Assembly: GCA_003220615.1 (NCBI GenBank)
Contig: QHTB01000055.1
Span: forward strand, 1-32,206
DNA: 32,206 bases
DNA from: Candidatus Rokuibacteriota bacterium
GTDB lineage: Bacteria; Methylomirabilota; Methylomirabilia; Rokubacteriales; CSP1-6
Reading direction: 5' to 3'
This document shows, one piece after another, positions 1-9,094 of the stretch. The translations under genes were made by a program, and so were the position numbers. Position 1 is the stretch's first letter. The number at the start of each line of letters is the position of its first letter. The notes below the pieces were generated by a model. It worked only from the letters and a program-made list of their open reading frames with translations. It made no database searches and was not told where the DNA came from.

Positions 1-1
1 G

Positions 2-241
2 AGCCAGAACGCCGCGACGCTGATCGGCTTGACGGCGGATCAGGCGAGGGAGCGGGGCATCCTGTTCGCCGGCAATCCCGACACGGTGTACCGTCAGATC
101 CACGATTTCTATACGGAGGTCGGCGGCTTCGGTCATCTGGTGATGATCGGCCGCTCGGGGTTCCTGACGCACGCGGAGGCCGAGAAGGGAATCAGGCTGT
201 TTTCGGCCGAAGTCATGCCTCGGCTGAAGGAGCTTGGGTAA
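2..241 (+). CDS. LLM-class (luciferase-like) flavin-dependent monooxygenase, C-terminal part
   Basis: Only the last 79 codons lie in the window. The frame is already open at base 2, so the start is upstream, and it ends at TAA 239-241. The tail has the usual C-terminal pattern of the bacterial luciferase-like family: a GNPDTVYRQI segment (the 'G-x-P-x-x-V' helix found after the TIM barrel), then GGFGHLVMIGRSG and a final helix ending VMPRLKELG. Family members are cytosolic FMN- or F420-dependent oxidoreductases acting on varied small molecules. The substrate cannot be read from this fragment. A second, distantly related member lies at 2947-3993. Confidence 0.85.
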   Translation, partial: SQNAATLIGLTADQARERGILFAGNPDTVYRQIHDFYTEVGGFGHLVMIGRSGFLTHAEAEKGIRLFSAEVMPRLKELG

Positions 242-303
242 ATGTTTTCCTATACCTGGCGAGCGATTTCGCGCGAGGCAAACGAGCGTTAGACTCACAG
301 CCA

Positions 304-762
304 ATGAAGCGACAGCGTCGTCGTCGCCCTGACTCCCCCCCGCCTGCATCGAGCGCGCTCGGAAGCCGCCGTGATCCCGTCCTGCTCGTCCTCGTCGTCG
401 ACGACAACGCCGAAGAGCGTGAGATGTACTGCTCGTATTTCGCCTCACAGGGCGTTCAGTTTCTCGTGGCTGGCGACGGCGTCACCGCGCTGCGAGTGAT
501 GCAGACGGCTTGCCCCGACGCGATCGTCATGGATCTCTCGTTGCCGCGGCTGGATGGATGGGAGACGACGCGCCAGCTCAAGCAGAATCCGCGTACGGCG
601 CACATTCCGATCCTCGCCTGTACCGGACACGCCTTCGGGCCGGCCGTCGAGCACGCGCTGGACGCCGGCTGCGACGCGTACGTCGTCAAGCCGTGTCTTC
701 CGGCGGAGGTGTTGAGGCAGATCCGCGCGCTGCTCGCGCGTCCCGACATCCGCCGGGCGTAG
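304..762 (+). CDS. Orphan single-domain response regulator (receiver/CheY-like)
   Basis: This 152-residue protein is one receiver domain after a basic, proline-rich N-terminal tail of about 25 residues. The phosphorelay residues are all present: acidic pair D33/D34 in VVDDN, phospho-acceptor D77 in VMDLSLPRLDGWE, switch threonine T107 in ACTGHA and conserved K129 in VVKPC. There is no output domain, and no histidine kinase is visible in the window, so it probably signals by protein contact to a kinase encoded elsewhere. The ATG at 304 lacks a good Shine-Dalgarno sequence. A downstream start near the DPVLLVLVVDD strand would remove the tail without harming the domain. It converges with the next gene, 12 nt away. 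Confidence 0.88.
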   Translation: MKRQRRRRPDSPPPASSALGSRRDPVLLVLVVDDNAEEREMYCSYFASQGVQFLVAGDGVTALRVMQTACPDAIVMDLSLPRLDGWETTRQLKQNPRTAHIPILACTGHAFGPAVEHALDAGCDAYVVKPCLPAEVLRQIRALLARPDIRRA

Positions 763-774
763 CGCCGTCGCCGA

Positions 775-1275
775 TCACCGTCCGTGTGGTCGGGTCTGCG
801 TCTCCGGCGCTCCATCGACCAGCCAGTCGTACGTACGAATCGCCACCTTGTGCTCGGTTTCCAGTTGCCGCTGTCGTTGCACGTCCTCGGGCGCGAGCCG
901 CGCGCGCCGCCCGATGAGGATCACCCCTTGGGCGTCGCCGCCGACGTGGGCCAGGTTCAGGTGTTCCCGCGCATAGCGGCTGTGGTCGTGGAGCCAGTCG
1001 CGCCATCCTCGGATCCGGCTCGTGGCGTGGAGGAGCGCTCGCGTGGCGTCCCCGCTCCGCGTGAAGAGTCGGACGGACGGGCTCTCCAGCTCGACGAGCG
1101 TCCAGCGAGACCGGCTGGCGTGCTGCTCACCGATCACGAAGTCGGGAGTGAACCGGGATCCGAGTCGCAATCCGGGAATCACCCAGCGGGTGCCACCGGC
1201 GAGATATCGAACGAGGACCAGCGGGTTCTGCTCCAGGAACCTTTGAAGCGGCGCCTCGCTGATGGCGGCGTTCAA
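775..1275 (-). CDS. Shedu-like (DUF4263-type) PD-(D/E)xK nuclease-domain protein
   Basis: The order of motifs resembles the DUF4263 domain of Shedu anti-phage proteins. An N-terminal helix reads LQRFLEQNPLVL; then TPDFVIGE supplies the acidic residue (D45), followed by WTLVELESPSVRLF (E62, E64), and a helix with ATSRIRGWRDWL resembles the family's 'A-x-Q-I-x-x-W' helix. The usual ELK is ELE here, so the catalytic lysine of the classic motif is replaced and activity is uncertain. The only conventional start is TTG at 1275, but the frame is open back to the TAG at 1333-1335 and the extra residues (LRARLRAYL) continue the first helix, so the true start may be a CTG near 1287-1299. It lies just behind the amidohydrolase gene in the same frame. 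The family call is from motif recognition only. Confidence 0.55.
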   Translation of the reverse strand: MNAAISEAPLQRFLEQNPLVLVRYLAGGTRWVIPGLRLGSRFTPDFVIGEQHASRSRWTLVELESPSVRLFTRSGDATRALLHATSRIRGWRDWLHDHSRYAREHLNLAHVGGDAQGVILIGRRARLAPEDVQRQRQLETEHKVAIRTYDWLVDGAPETQTRPHGR

Positions 1276-1332
1276 GTAGGCCCGCAGCCTGGCACGCAGC
1301 TCCGCGCCGACAACCCGCGCCGGCTCGCGGGT

Positions 1333-2829
1333 CTAGACTCGCGCGACGTATCCATAACGGGTGTTGCTCCGCATCCCACCCATCGCGACGTACTGCGCCT
1401 TGATCGCCGCCACCTGGTCGTTCCCGATCTCGCCGAGGACGGCCTTCACGTGCAATCCGTAGAGCCGCGCCGCGTTGCCGCCGAAGATGGCGCTCTTCAC
1501 GATGCCGTCGGCCGGGCCGAGCGGAGCGAACCCGTGCTTGCGCTGCATCTCCTCGGGGATCTCGAGACGGCGCAGCGCCTCGATCTGCCACTGCGGCGAG
1601 CCGTACCAGAGCGAGTCGGTGCCCCACAGCACGTGCTCGGCGCCCAGGCCGCGCACCAGCGTTCCCACGAAGGCCGCGGCGAAGCGCGGGTCGGCCACCG
1701 CGGAGTTGGCGAACGCCGTCCCCACCTCGGCGTAGACGTTCTTCACGCCGAGCTTCGAGGGAATCTCGGCGAGGTCGGTCGCCCACTTGATCCGGCCCGT
1801 CTGCTCGAATTCGTTGAGCGCCGCGGAGGGCGTCTCGAGGAAGGCCCGGAGCGCGGCGTGATACATGACGAAGTTGATCTGCGGCCAGTCCTTGGCCGCC
1901 TTGCCGACGTCGCGGACGGTGGCGTACTCCCACACGCCCGGCCAGGACTTCTCGTAGTCGGCGGGAAGCAGGCCCTTGTGGATGCAGACCGTCGTGATGC
2001 CGGCCTTCACGATCTTCTCGTAGAACGGGTACATCAGCTTCTCGTCGTCGAGCCACCAGTACGAGCCCTGCTTGGAGGGGAAGAGCGGATCACCGATCGT
2101 GTAGCCCTTCCAGCTATCGGGCTTGAGCGTGGCGATCGCCCGATCCACCTCGTCGAGCCAGCCGGCCTTCTTCGGCGTGAAGACGGCGTGGCCGAGCAGG
2201 CGGCGCGAGCCGGCGATCTGGTTGATGGCGGCCCGCGCGGTGGCGATCTGGTCGTTGGTGAGGAGATTCCACGTCGGATCGTCGAAGGGCGCGCCCGAGA
2301 GCAGCGCGACCTTCGTGTCGCTGTCGACGAAGATCTCCTTCACGTAGTTCTCGAACTTGTAGCGGGCCAGCGTGGACTCGCCCCAGAGCCCGCGGTTCCA
2401 GTGCTGCTTGGCGTACTTCGCCAGGTCGAGCAGCCCCTCCTGCTTGAAGTCGTCGCGGACGAAGTGCGTTTGCGCATCGACGATGAGCTGGCCGGCCAGC
2501 GCCTGGGCTCGCGCATCGGCCAGTCCGGGTGTGGCCGCCTCGGCCCGATTCACGTCGAAGACCGGCCCGAACACGTCGTTCATGGCGAGGAAGGCCGCGG
2601 CCATGCCGGCGCTGCTGGCGAGGAACTGGCGCCGGCTCAGCCCGTGACGCGGCGCGAGGTCGCCGGCCAGCGCGTCGACGCGTGACTCGACGCGGCGCTG
2701 CTCCTGCGTCTGCGGCGGCGGGTTGAACTCGCCATTCGAGACGATCTGCGTTGGCACCGGGCCCTTGAACGATGCGACCTCGGCCGGCGCCGTCCGTTCG
2801 AGCTCCGCGTCGGTCAGATAGTGCGCCAT
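1333..2829 (-). CDS. Tat-exported amidohydrolase (amidohydrolase_2 / PF04909-like)
   Basis: The 498-residue product has an internal twin-arginine signal, LSRRQFLASSAGMAAAFLAM (about residues 63-82), after an unusually long N-terminal region, so it is probably exported folded. The mature part is a TIM-barrel metal hydrolase. Candidate metal or catalytic positions are DAQTHF (first His of the usual DxHxH replaced by Gln), VCIHKG, VMYHAALR and GTDSLWYGSPQ. The C-terminal GNAARLYGL is typical of amidohydrolase_2. The ATG at 2829 is fixed by a strong AAGGAGG seven bases upstream. It is transcribed divergently from the monooxygenase at 2947, and the gap holds a perfect palindrome. The substrate is unknown; relatives include decarboxylases and lactonase-type hydrolases. 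Confidence 0.85.
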   Translation of the reverse strand: MAHYLTDAELERTAPAEVASFKGPVPTQIVSNGEFNPPPQTQEQRRVESRVDALAGDLAPRHGLSRRQFLASSAGMAAAFLAMNDVFGPVFDVNRAEAATPGLADARAQALAGQLIVDAQTHFVRDDFKQEGLLDLAKYAKQHWNRGLWGESTLARYKFENYVKEIFVDSDTKVALLSGAPFDDPTWNLLTNDQIATARAAINQIAGSRRLLGHAVFTPKKAGWLDEVDRAIATLKPDSWKGYTIGDPLFPSKQGSYWWLDDEKLMYPFYEKIVKAGITTVCIHKGLLPADYEKSWPGVWEYATVRDVGKAAKDWPQINFVMYHAALRAFLETPSAALNEFEQTGRIKWATDLAEIPSKLGVKNVYAEVGTAFANSAVADPRFAAAFVGTLVRGLGAEHVLWGTDSLWYGSPQWQIEALRRLEIPEEMQRKHGFAPLGPADGIVKSAIFGGNAARLYGLHVKAVLGEIGNDQVAAIKAQYVAMGGMRSNTRYGYVARV

Positions 2830-2862
2830 GCTGGCCTCCTTGGTCCCACGGGCAAGTGGCCC

Positions 2863-2876
2863 GAGCAGTACTGCTC
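2863..2876. promoter_or_regulatory. Perfect 14-bp palindrome in a divergent promoter region
   Basis: GAGCAGTACTGCTC reads identically on both strands. It sits centrally in the 117-bp gap between the divergent amidohydrolase and monooxygenase genes. On the minus strand a TTGACT at 2887-2892 lies upstream of it and could be a -35 box for the amidohydrolase, which would put the palindrome near -10. Such a site would suit a dimeric regulator. No regulator gene is adjacent, so this is positional inference. Confidence 0.4.
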
Positions 2877-2946
2877 TCCCGCAGCGAAGTCAAGCGGCCC
2901 GTTGTACTCTCGGACTGCCGCACGAACCTCCCACCAGGAGACGACG

Positions 2947-3993
2947 ATGAGCGAGCGTGTCCGCGTTCACATGCGAGTGCCGGGGACGGCCCCGATGCCA
3001 CAACTCATGCGCCTGATCCAGGACATCGAGGCCGCGGGCTTCGAGGGCGCCGGAATCCTCGACAGTCAGGTGATCTCGCGTGACAGCTTCGTCACGCTCG
3101 GCCAGGCCGCCGCGCACACGTCGAGGCTGACGCTGTTTCCTGCCGTTACGAACCCGTTCACACGTCACGCGTCCGTCCTCGCCGGCGCCATCCAGACCGT
3201 CGAGGAGCTCGCGCCGGGGCGGGTGAAGTTCGTGATCGGCACCGGCTACACGTCGGCGAGCACGATCGGCCGCAAGCCGGCGACGCTCGCCGAGATGCGC
3301 GCGTGCATCGGGACGGTCAGGGGACTGCTCGCGGGCAAGACGGTCGACTTCGACGGCACGCCGGGACGGCTGGCCTTCACGTCGGGCCGCCACATCCCGG
3401 TGATCATGGCCGCGTCGGGGCCGAAGGCGATCGAGGTCGCCGGCGAGATCGCCGACGGGGCGCTGCTGCTCGTCGGGTTCAACCGTGGGATCGTGCAGTC
3501 GGCGCTCGAGCACCTCGAGCGCGGCGCCAGGCGGAGCGGGCGCCGGCTCGACGACCTCGAGATCATCTGGGCGGTGAGGACGGGGACGGCGGCGACCACG
3601 GCCGAGGCGCGGCGGCTGGCGCGGCCGACGGCGGTGCACTGGGGCGTCCTGCGCTGGGGCGGCCACTGGCTCGGCCCCGCCGGGGTCAAGCTTCCGCCGC
3701 TCGAGATCCCGGACGCCGTCTACAAGATCTATCCCGATCTCTCGCACGCCCACGACTGGGAGGCGGCCATCAAGGCCACGTCGTTCGTCCCCGACGACGT
3801 CGTCGCCCAGCTCTGCGATGCGTACGGGCTCATCGGGACGCCGTCCGACGTCGCCGGCCGGATCCTCGAAATGGCGAAGCTCGGCGTGAAGAGTCTCTAC
3901 CTCATGCCGCTCCTGACCTTCGCGGCGCCGGAGCAGGAGGTCGTCGCGTTCCGCGACGTCGTGTTCCCGCGGCTGCGCGCATCACAGGGCTGA
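2947..3993 (+). CDS. LLM-class flavin/F420-dependent oxidoreductase
   Basis: This 348-residue luciferase-like TIM-barrel monooxygenase begins RVRVHMRVPGTAPMPQLMRL. Family-typical segments are the helix 'I-E-x-x-G-F-E' (IQDIEAAGFEGAGILDSQ), the LFPAVTNPFTRH strand-loop, GRVKFVIGTGYTSA and RHIPVIMAASGPKAIEVAGE. The last two correspond to cofactor and phosphate contacts in the F420-type mer/flavin branch. The ATG at 2947 is chosen over in-frame codons further upstream because CAGGAG lies about 9 nt before it and homology begins there. It ends 1 nt from the converging stop of the next gene. The substrate is unknown. Cytosolic, no signal peptide. Confidence 0.88.
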   Translation: MSERVRVHMRVPGTAPMPQLMRLIQDIEAAGFEGAGILDSQVISRDSFVTLGQAAAHTSRLTLFPAVTNPFTRHASVLAGAIQTVEELAPGRVKFVIGTGYTSASTIGRKPATLAEMRACIGTVRGLLAGKTVDFDGTPGRLAFTSGRHIPVIMAASGPKAIEVAGEIADGALLLVGFNRGIVQSALEHLERGARRSGRRLDDLEIIWAVRTGTAATTAEARRLARPTAVHWGVLRWGGHWLGPAGVKLPPLEIPDAVYKIYPDLSHAHDWEAAIKATSFVPDDVVAQLCDAYGLIGTPSDVAGRILEMAKLGVKSLYLMPLLTFAAPEQEVVAFRDVVFPRLRASQG

Positions 3994-3994
3994 G

Positions 3995-4861
3995 TCACGT
4001 CCCTCTCAAGCGCGGGTCGAGGACGTCACGGAGCGCGTCGCCGAGCATGTTGAAGGCGAAGACGGCCACCGAGATGGCCACGCCGGGCCAGATGGCCATC
4101 CAGGGCGCCCGGAACATGTACGTCCGTCCCGACCCCGACAGCATCGCCCCCCACGACGGGAACGGCGGCGGGACACCGAACCCCAGGAACGACAGCGCCG
4201 ACTCGGCGAGGATCACGCCGCCCAGGCTGATGGTCGCCAGCACGATGATCGTCGGCATCACGTTGGGGAGGATGTGGCGCACGATCACGCGCCGGTGCGG
4301 GCACCCGGTGGCATACGCCGCCTCGACATAGGTCTGCCCGGCGACCGCGAGGGTGGCGCCGCGGATCACGCGCGAGCTCGTGGCGGCGATGATGAGCGCG
4401 AGCGAGAGCACGACGTTGAGGAGCCCGGGGCCGAGGACGGCCATCACCGACAGGATGATCACGAGATAGGGAAAGGACATCCAGGCGTCCACGACACGCT
4501 GGACGCACAGGTCATAGGCCCCGCCGACGTAGCCGGAGGACACGCCGATCGCCGTGGCCACGACGGTGCCGAGCAGCACGGTCGCGAACCCGACGAGGAC
4601 GGAGACGCGGGCTCCATAGACGATGCGACTCCAGATGTCGCGGCCGAGGTTGTCCGTGCCCAGCCAGTACGCGGTGCTCGGCGGCTTCATGCGCGCTCCG
4701 CGAATGGTCTCGTCGTAGGCGTGGGGCGCGATGCGCTCGGCGAAGACCGCCATGACCAGCAAGACCAGCACGATGACCGCGCCGAACGTGCCGAGCGGCT
4801 TGCGGCGCGCGGCGCGGGCGAGGGCCGAGCTAGTACCGGATGCGCGGATCGAGGACGGCAT
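3995..4861 (-). CDS. Peptide/opine/nickel-type ABC transporter permease, DppC/OppC family (operon A)
   Basis: The 288-residue inner-membrane permease starts with the DppC-type N-terminal transmembrane helix (GAVIVLVLLVMAVFAERIAP) and the family hallmark LGTDNLGRDIWSRIVYGAR. The cytoplasmic coupling 'EAA' loop follows (YVEAAYATGCPHRRVIVRH), then ILPNVMPTIIV and the closing LGDALRDVLDPRL. It overlaps the upstream permease by 32 nt and has no clear Shine-Dalgarno of its own, which points to translational coupling. It forms the transmembrane heterodimer with the DppB-type protein at 4830-5774. No ATPase is encoded in this operon. Confidence 0.92.
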   Translation of the reverse strand: MPSSIRASGTSSALARAARRKPLGTFGAVIVLVLLVMAVFAERIAPHAYDETIRGARMKPPSTAYWLGTDNLGRDIWSRIVYGARVSVLVGFATVLLGTVVATAIGVSSGYVGGAYDLCVQRVVDAWMSFPYLVIILSVMAVLGPGLLNVVLSLALIIAATSSRVIRGATLAVAGQTYVEAAYATGCPHRRVIVRHILPNVMPTIIVLATISLGGVILAESALSFLGFGVPPPFPSWGAMLSGSGRTYMFRAPWMAIWPGVAISVAVFAFNMLGDALRDVLDPRLRGT

Positions 4862-5774
4862 AGAGCGTGTCCACCGCCAGGTTGACCAGGACGATGGCGG
4901 CGACGACGACGAGGTTGACGCCCTGGATGACCGGATAGTCGCGCTGGGAGATCGCCTCGAAGAGGAAACGCCCGAGGCCGGGCAGGCCGAAGATGGTCTC
5001 GATGATCACGGCGCCGCCGAAGATCTGCGCGATCTGGATGCCGAACACGGACAGCACCGGGATGAAGGCGTTCTTCAGGCTGTGCTTGAGCACGACGGCC
5101 CGCTCGCGCAGCCCCTTGGCCCACGCGGTGCGGACGTAATCCTGACGCAGCACCTCGAGCAGCATGGCCCGCGTCAGCCTCATGAGCGCGGCGCCGGCCG
5201 CCACGCCGAGGATGAATCCGGGCAGGAGGAACTGCACGAGGTGGCCGGCGGGGTCGTGGGCGAACTCCACGTACTCGGAGACCGGCCTCCAGCCCCACCA
5301 GATCGCCGGCAGGACGATGACGAGCGTGGCCAGCCAGAAGCCGGGCACGGACAGCCCGAGGATGGCGGCGCTGCGTGCGAGGTAGTCGCTGAGCGTGTCC
5401 TGGCGGATCGCCGAAAGAATGCCGATGGGCAGCGCGATGATCACGGCGAAGACGACGCTCGAGGCGCCGAGCTCGAGCGTCACCGGGAGCCGGCGCGCCA
5501 GCTCCTCCCGCACGGGCCGGCGCGTCCACAGCGATTCGCCGAGGTCACCGCGGACGATGTGGCCGAGCCATTCGACGTACTGGACGTGGAGCGGGCGGTC
5601 GAGGCCGAGCTTGGCGCGCAGCTCGGCGAGGTCGCGCGCGTACGCCTTCTCCTCGAGCATGAGGCTCACCACGTCACCCGGGATGAGCCGCGGCAGCGTG
5701 AAGACGATCAACGACGCGATGAGCAGCGACGGAACGGCGACGAGCAGGCGGGTGGCCAGATACCGCCGCAGCAC
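4830..5774 (-). CDS. Peptide/opine/nickel-type ABC transporter permease, DppB/GsiC family (operon A)
   Basis: The 314-residue permease opens with MLRRYLATRLLVAVPSLLI, the signature first transmembrane helix of DppB/OppB proteins. A periplasmic region (LGLDRPLHVQYVEWLGHI, GDLGESLWTRRPV) and a TM core follow. The EAA loop DYVRTAWAKGLRERAVVLKH precedes LKNAFIPVLSVFG, and the protein ends at AVLDPRIRY as usual. The GTG at 5774 lies 4 nt after the stop of the binding-protein gene, so the two are co-translated. It pairs with the DppC-type protein at 3995-4861. Confidence 0.92.
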   Translation of the reverse strand: MLRRYLATRLLVAVPSLLIASLIVFTLPRLIPGDVVSLMLEEKAYARDLAELRAKLGLDRPLHVQYVEWLGHIVRGDLGESLWTRRPVREELARRLPVTLELGASSVVFAVIIALPIGILSAIRQDTLSDYLARSAAILGLSVPGFWLATLVIVLPAIWWGWRPVSEYVEFAHDPAGHLVQFLLPGFILGVAAGAALMRLTRAMLLEVLRQDYVRTAWAKGLRERAVVLKHSLKNAFIPVLSVFGIQIAQIFGGAVIIETIFGLPGLGRFLFEAISQRDYPVIQGVNLVVVAAIVLVNLAVDTLYAVLDPRIRY

Positions 5775-5778
5775 GGCG

Positions 5779-7410
5779 TCAGCGGTCGAGCCAGGCCGCG
5801 ATCAGTCGCCCGCCGTAGTCGAAGCCGAGGTTCGGGCCGTAGTTCTTGAGTGCGGCGTCCCACACCGCCGTGTACGACGGCGAGCCGAGCTGCACGTAGT
5901 ACTGCTGGTTGGCCAGGTAGCGCTGGAGGTCGTAGATGATCTGGCGGCGCTGGACGTTGTCGTACGTGCGCCGCTGGCGGAGCAGGAGGTCGGTGAGGGC
6001 CGGATCGTTCACGTGGCTCTGGTTCCGCGGCTCGCCGGGATAGTACTGGCCGTAGAGGAAGTTGTCGGGATCGAGGAACGGCGCCTGCGGGCCGTAGGCC
6101 ATGGATTCGAACTTGCCCAGCAAGCACGTCGACGCGTAGGCGCCGTACTCCTTCTGGTCCAGCCGCGTCTCGATCCCGACGTCCTTGAGGTGCTTGATGA
6201 TGAGCTGGGCGGCGTCGACGAGGATCGTCGACCCGTACGTGGTGAAGCAGACGGAGCCCGGGAAGCCGTTCGGATAGCCGGCCTGGGCCAGGAGACGTTT
6301 GGCCTCGGCGGGGTCGTACCTGTACCAGCGCGCGCCTTCACCGAGCTGCGCCATCGGGATCGACCATTCCTTGAGCGCGGCCGGCACCGGCGGGTTGGGG
6401 GCGCCGAAGCCTTCGGCGACGGCGTCGAGAATGCCCTGGCGATCGATGGCGAGCGACATGGCTCGCCGGACGCGGACGTCGTTGAAGGGCGGCCGGTCCG
6501 TCCGCATCGAGATGTGCGTCATCACGTTGCCGGGAAACTCGGCGACGCGGAGTCCCGGCCGCTTCTGCTGGAGCGTGTCCTTGATCTGGACCCAGTCGGT
6601 CCGGTTGATCGTGCCGGGAAACTCCCAGCCGATGTGGTACTTGCCACTGAGGAAGGCGGCCATGCGCGAGGCGTTGTCCTCGTCGACGACGAGCTCGACG
6701 CGGTCGATATTGGGAAGGCCGGCCATGAAGTAGCTCGGGTTGCGAACGAGCGTGAGCCCCACGTTCGGACGGTAGCTGTCGAGCATCCAGGGCCCGGTGC
6801 CGACCACCGATTCCGGCTTCCTCAGATCGCCGAACTTCTCGACGCATTCGCGGGCGACGATGGCGACGACCATGGGCGTGGCGAGGACGTCGAGGAACCA
6901 CGCCGCCGGTTCCTTCAGCGTGAACTTGATCGTGTACTTGTCCGGTGTCTCGACCTTGTCGATCGACTGCAGCATCTGCGCGTTGGCGTTGCCCGGCGTG
7001 GCGAGGAAGCGCTCGACCGTGTACCGCACGTCCTCCGCCGTCAGCTCGCGGCCGTTCACCGGCGGCTTGGGGTGCCAGCGGACGCCGCGCCTCAGCTTGA
7101 AGACGTACGTCGTCGGATTCGGTTGGCTCCACGACTCGGCGAGATCGCCCTCGACGGGGAAGAAGCCGGGCGCCACGCCGGGGCCGGCCTTGTGGCGAAT
7201 GAGCCGGCTGTGCGTGAAGGAGAGGACGATCTGGGTCTTGTACGAGAACCCGCCGACGGCATGCAGGTCGAAGTGCGGCGGATCCCAGGCGCGAATCGTG
7301 ATCGTTCCGCCCCGCTTCGGCGTGTCGGCGTGCGCCCGCACCGGCCGGAGCGTGGTAGCCGCGAGCGTCAGGCCCCCCAGCTTCAGGACATCGCGACGGC
7401 TGCAATCCAT
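5779..7410 (-). CDS. ABC transporter substrate-binding protein, SBP family 5 (operon A)
   Basis: This 543-residue periplasmic binding protein is of the DppA/OppA/NikA class. The N-terminus carries a Tat-type signal, CSRRDVLKLGGLTLAATTL, cleaved around AHA (about residue 28). SBP_bac_5 hallmarks are LAESWSQPNPTTYVFKLRRG (the 'W-x-x-s-x-d-x-x-x-y-x-F-x-L-R' block), VVGTGPWMLDSYRPN, RVRRAMSLAIDRQGILDAV and YDPAEAKRLLAQAGYPNGF. GGAGGAG about 7 nt before the ATG supports the start, and a promoter-like pair lies at 7446-7475. It is first in a three-gene operon with two permeases. The ligand could be a peptide, opine, glutathione-like compound or metal chelate; sequence alone does not decide. Confidence 0.93.
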   Translation of the reverse strand: MDCSRRDVLKLGGLTLAATTLRPVRAHADTPKRGGTITIRAWDPPHFDLHAVGGFSYKTQIVLSFTHSRLIRHKAGPGVAPGFFPVEGDLAESWSQPNPTTYVFKLRRGVRWHPKPPVNGRELTAEDVRYTVERFLATPGNANAQMLQSIDKVETPDKYTIKFTLKEPAAWFLDVLATPMVVAIVARECVEKFGDLRKPESVVGTGPWMLDSYRPNVGLTLVRNPSYFMAGLPNIDRVELVVDEDNASRMAAFLSGKYHIGWEFPGTINRTDWVQIKDTLQQKRPGLRVAEFPGNVMTHISMRTDRPPFNDVRVRRAMSLAIDRQGILDAVAEGFGAPNPPVPAALKEWSIPMAQLGEGARWYRYDPAEAKRLLAQAGYPNGFPGSVCFTTYGSTILVDAAQLIIKHLKDVGIETRLDQKEYGAYASTCLLGKFESMAYGPQAPFLDPDNFLYGQYYPGEPRNQSHVNDPALTDLLLRQRRTYDNVQRRQIIYDLQRYLANQQYYVQLGSPSYTAVWDAALKNYGPNLGFDYGGRLIAAWLDR

Positions 7411-7445
7411 TTGACGTCTCCTCCGGCGGGACGACGAGTGCGGCG

Positions 7446-7475
7446 AGCCTAGCGTGCGGCCGCGCGCGTGGTCAA
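7446..7475 (-). promoter_or_regulatory. Predicted sigma70-type promoter for operon A
   Basis: Reading the minus strand, TTGACC (7475-7470) and TAGGCT (7451-7446) are separated by 18 nt. They lie 36 nt upstream of the ATG at 7410. The -35 matches the consensus at five of six positions; the -10 is weaker. Confidence 0.45.
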
Positions 7476-7484
7476 GCCGCGTCG

Positions 7485-7513
7485 GTGACAGGCCGTCGGG
7501 CCCCGAGTAGAAT
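7485..7513 (+). promoter_or_regulatory. Predicted sigma70-type promoter for the GlcG/HbpS-like gene
   Basis: GTGACA (7485-7490) and TAGAAT (7508-7513) are separated by exactly 17 nt, each one mismatch from consensus. The distance to the ATG at 7547 leaves a leader of roughly 25 nt containing the GAGGAG ribosome site. It is back-to-back with the operon A promoter. Confidence 0.6.
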
Positions 7514-7546
7514 GCCGGCGCCCAATCGCTTCACGAGGAGGAACCC

Positions 7547-8041
7547 ATGAACAAGCTGCTCTCTTTCCTGGTCGTCACGATCCTGCTCGTCGCGGTCGCC
7601 TCGGCGGGCGCCCAGCAGGCCCCGCCGCCGCCACCCGCCTATGGCACGCCGATCAGCCTCGAGCAGGCCAAGAAGGTCATGGCAGGCGCCGAGGCCGAGG
7701 CGAAGAAGAACAGCTGGAACGTCGCCATCGCCATCCACGACTCCGGCGGAAATCTGGTCATGCTGCAGCGCCTGGACGGCACGCAATTCGGCAGCACCGA
7801 GGTCGCGAAGGACAAGGCCTACTCGGCGGTGGCGTTCCGGCGGCCGACCAAGGCGTTCCAGGACGCCATCGAGCAGGGCGGCTCGAACCTCCGCCTGCTG
7901 AAGCTCAGCGGTGCCAGCCCTCTCGAGGGCGGGATTCCGATCGTCGTGGACGGCAAGCTCATCGGCAGCATCGGCGTCTCCGGCGTCACCTCGCAGCAGG
8001 ACGCCCAGATCGCGAAGGCGGGCGCCGACAGCCTGAAGTAG
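7547..8041 (+). CDS. Secreted GlcG/HbpS-like (DUF336 / haem-degrading) domain protein
   Basis: This 164-residue protein has a Sec signal peptide (MNKLLSFLVVTILLVAVASA, then GAQQ) and a proline-rich linker PPPPPAYG. The single GlcG/HbpS domain shows SLEQAKKVMAGAEAEAKKN, VAIAIHDSGGNLVMLQRLDG, STEVAKDKAYSAVAFRRPTK and GGIPIVVDGKLIGSIGVSG, a highly conserved pattern in this family. Members bind haem, cobalamin or small acids, or accompany glycolate and diol metabolism; many are exported, as here. A GAGGAGG-type site 6-8 nt upstream and a good promoter support expression as a single gene. It converges with operon B. The ligand is unknown. Confidence 0.9.
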   Translation: MNKLLSFLVVTILLVAVASAGAQQAPPPPPAYGTPISLEQAKKVMAGAEAEAKKNSWNVAIAIHDSGGNLVMLQRLDGTQFGSTEVAKDKAYSAVAFRRPTKAFQDAIEQGGSNLRLLKLSGASPLEGGIPIVVDGKLIGSIGVSGVTSQQDAQIAKAGADSLK

Positions 8042-8074
8042 GACGTCGCAGCCGGTCGGCTCGTCGCGCTGTCT

Positions 8075-8104
8075 TTCAATAGAGGCGCGCCATAGAGGGC
8101 GGCT

Positions 8105-8114
<10 letters not shown>
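8075..8114. repeat. Short direct duplication around a stop codon
   Basis: TTCAATAGAGG occurs at 8075-8085 and again, identical, at 8104-8114; a shorter ATAGAGG copy lies between them at 8092-8098. The second copy contains the TGA stop of the minus-strand ATPase gene, so the first repeats the end of that gene 29 bp downstream. It looks like local slippage or a former coding end. Confidence 0.5.

Positions 8115-9080
<966 letters not shown>

Positions 9081-9094
<14 letters not shown>

Noticed and set aside
784..2685. Plus-strand open frame of 633 codons opposite the amidohydrolase and nuclease genes
   Set aside because: Composition is Arg/Gly/Glu/Val-rich without domains; it is the antisense shadow of well-supported minus-strand genes in high-GC DNA.
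5395..7452. Plus-strand open frame of 685 codons opposite the operon A binding protein
   Set aside because: Same antisense pattern, with no motif, signal peptide or ribosome site. The minus-strand SBP family 5 gene is clear.
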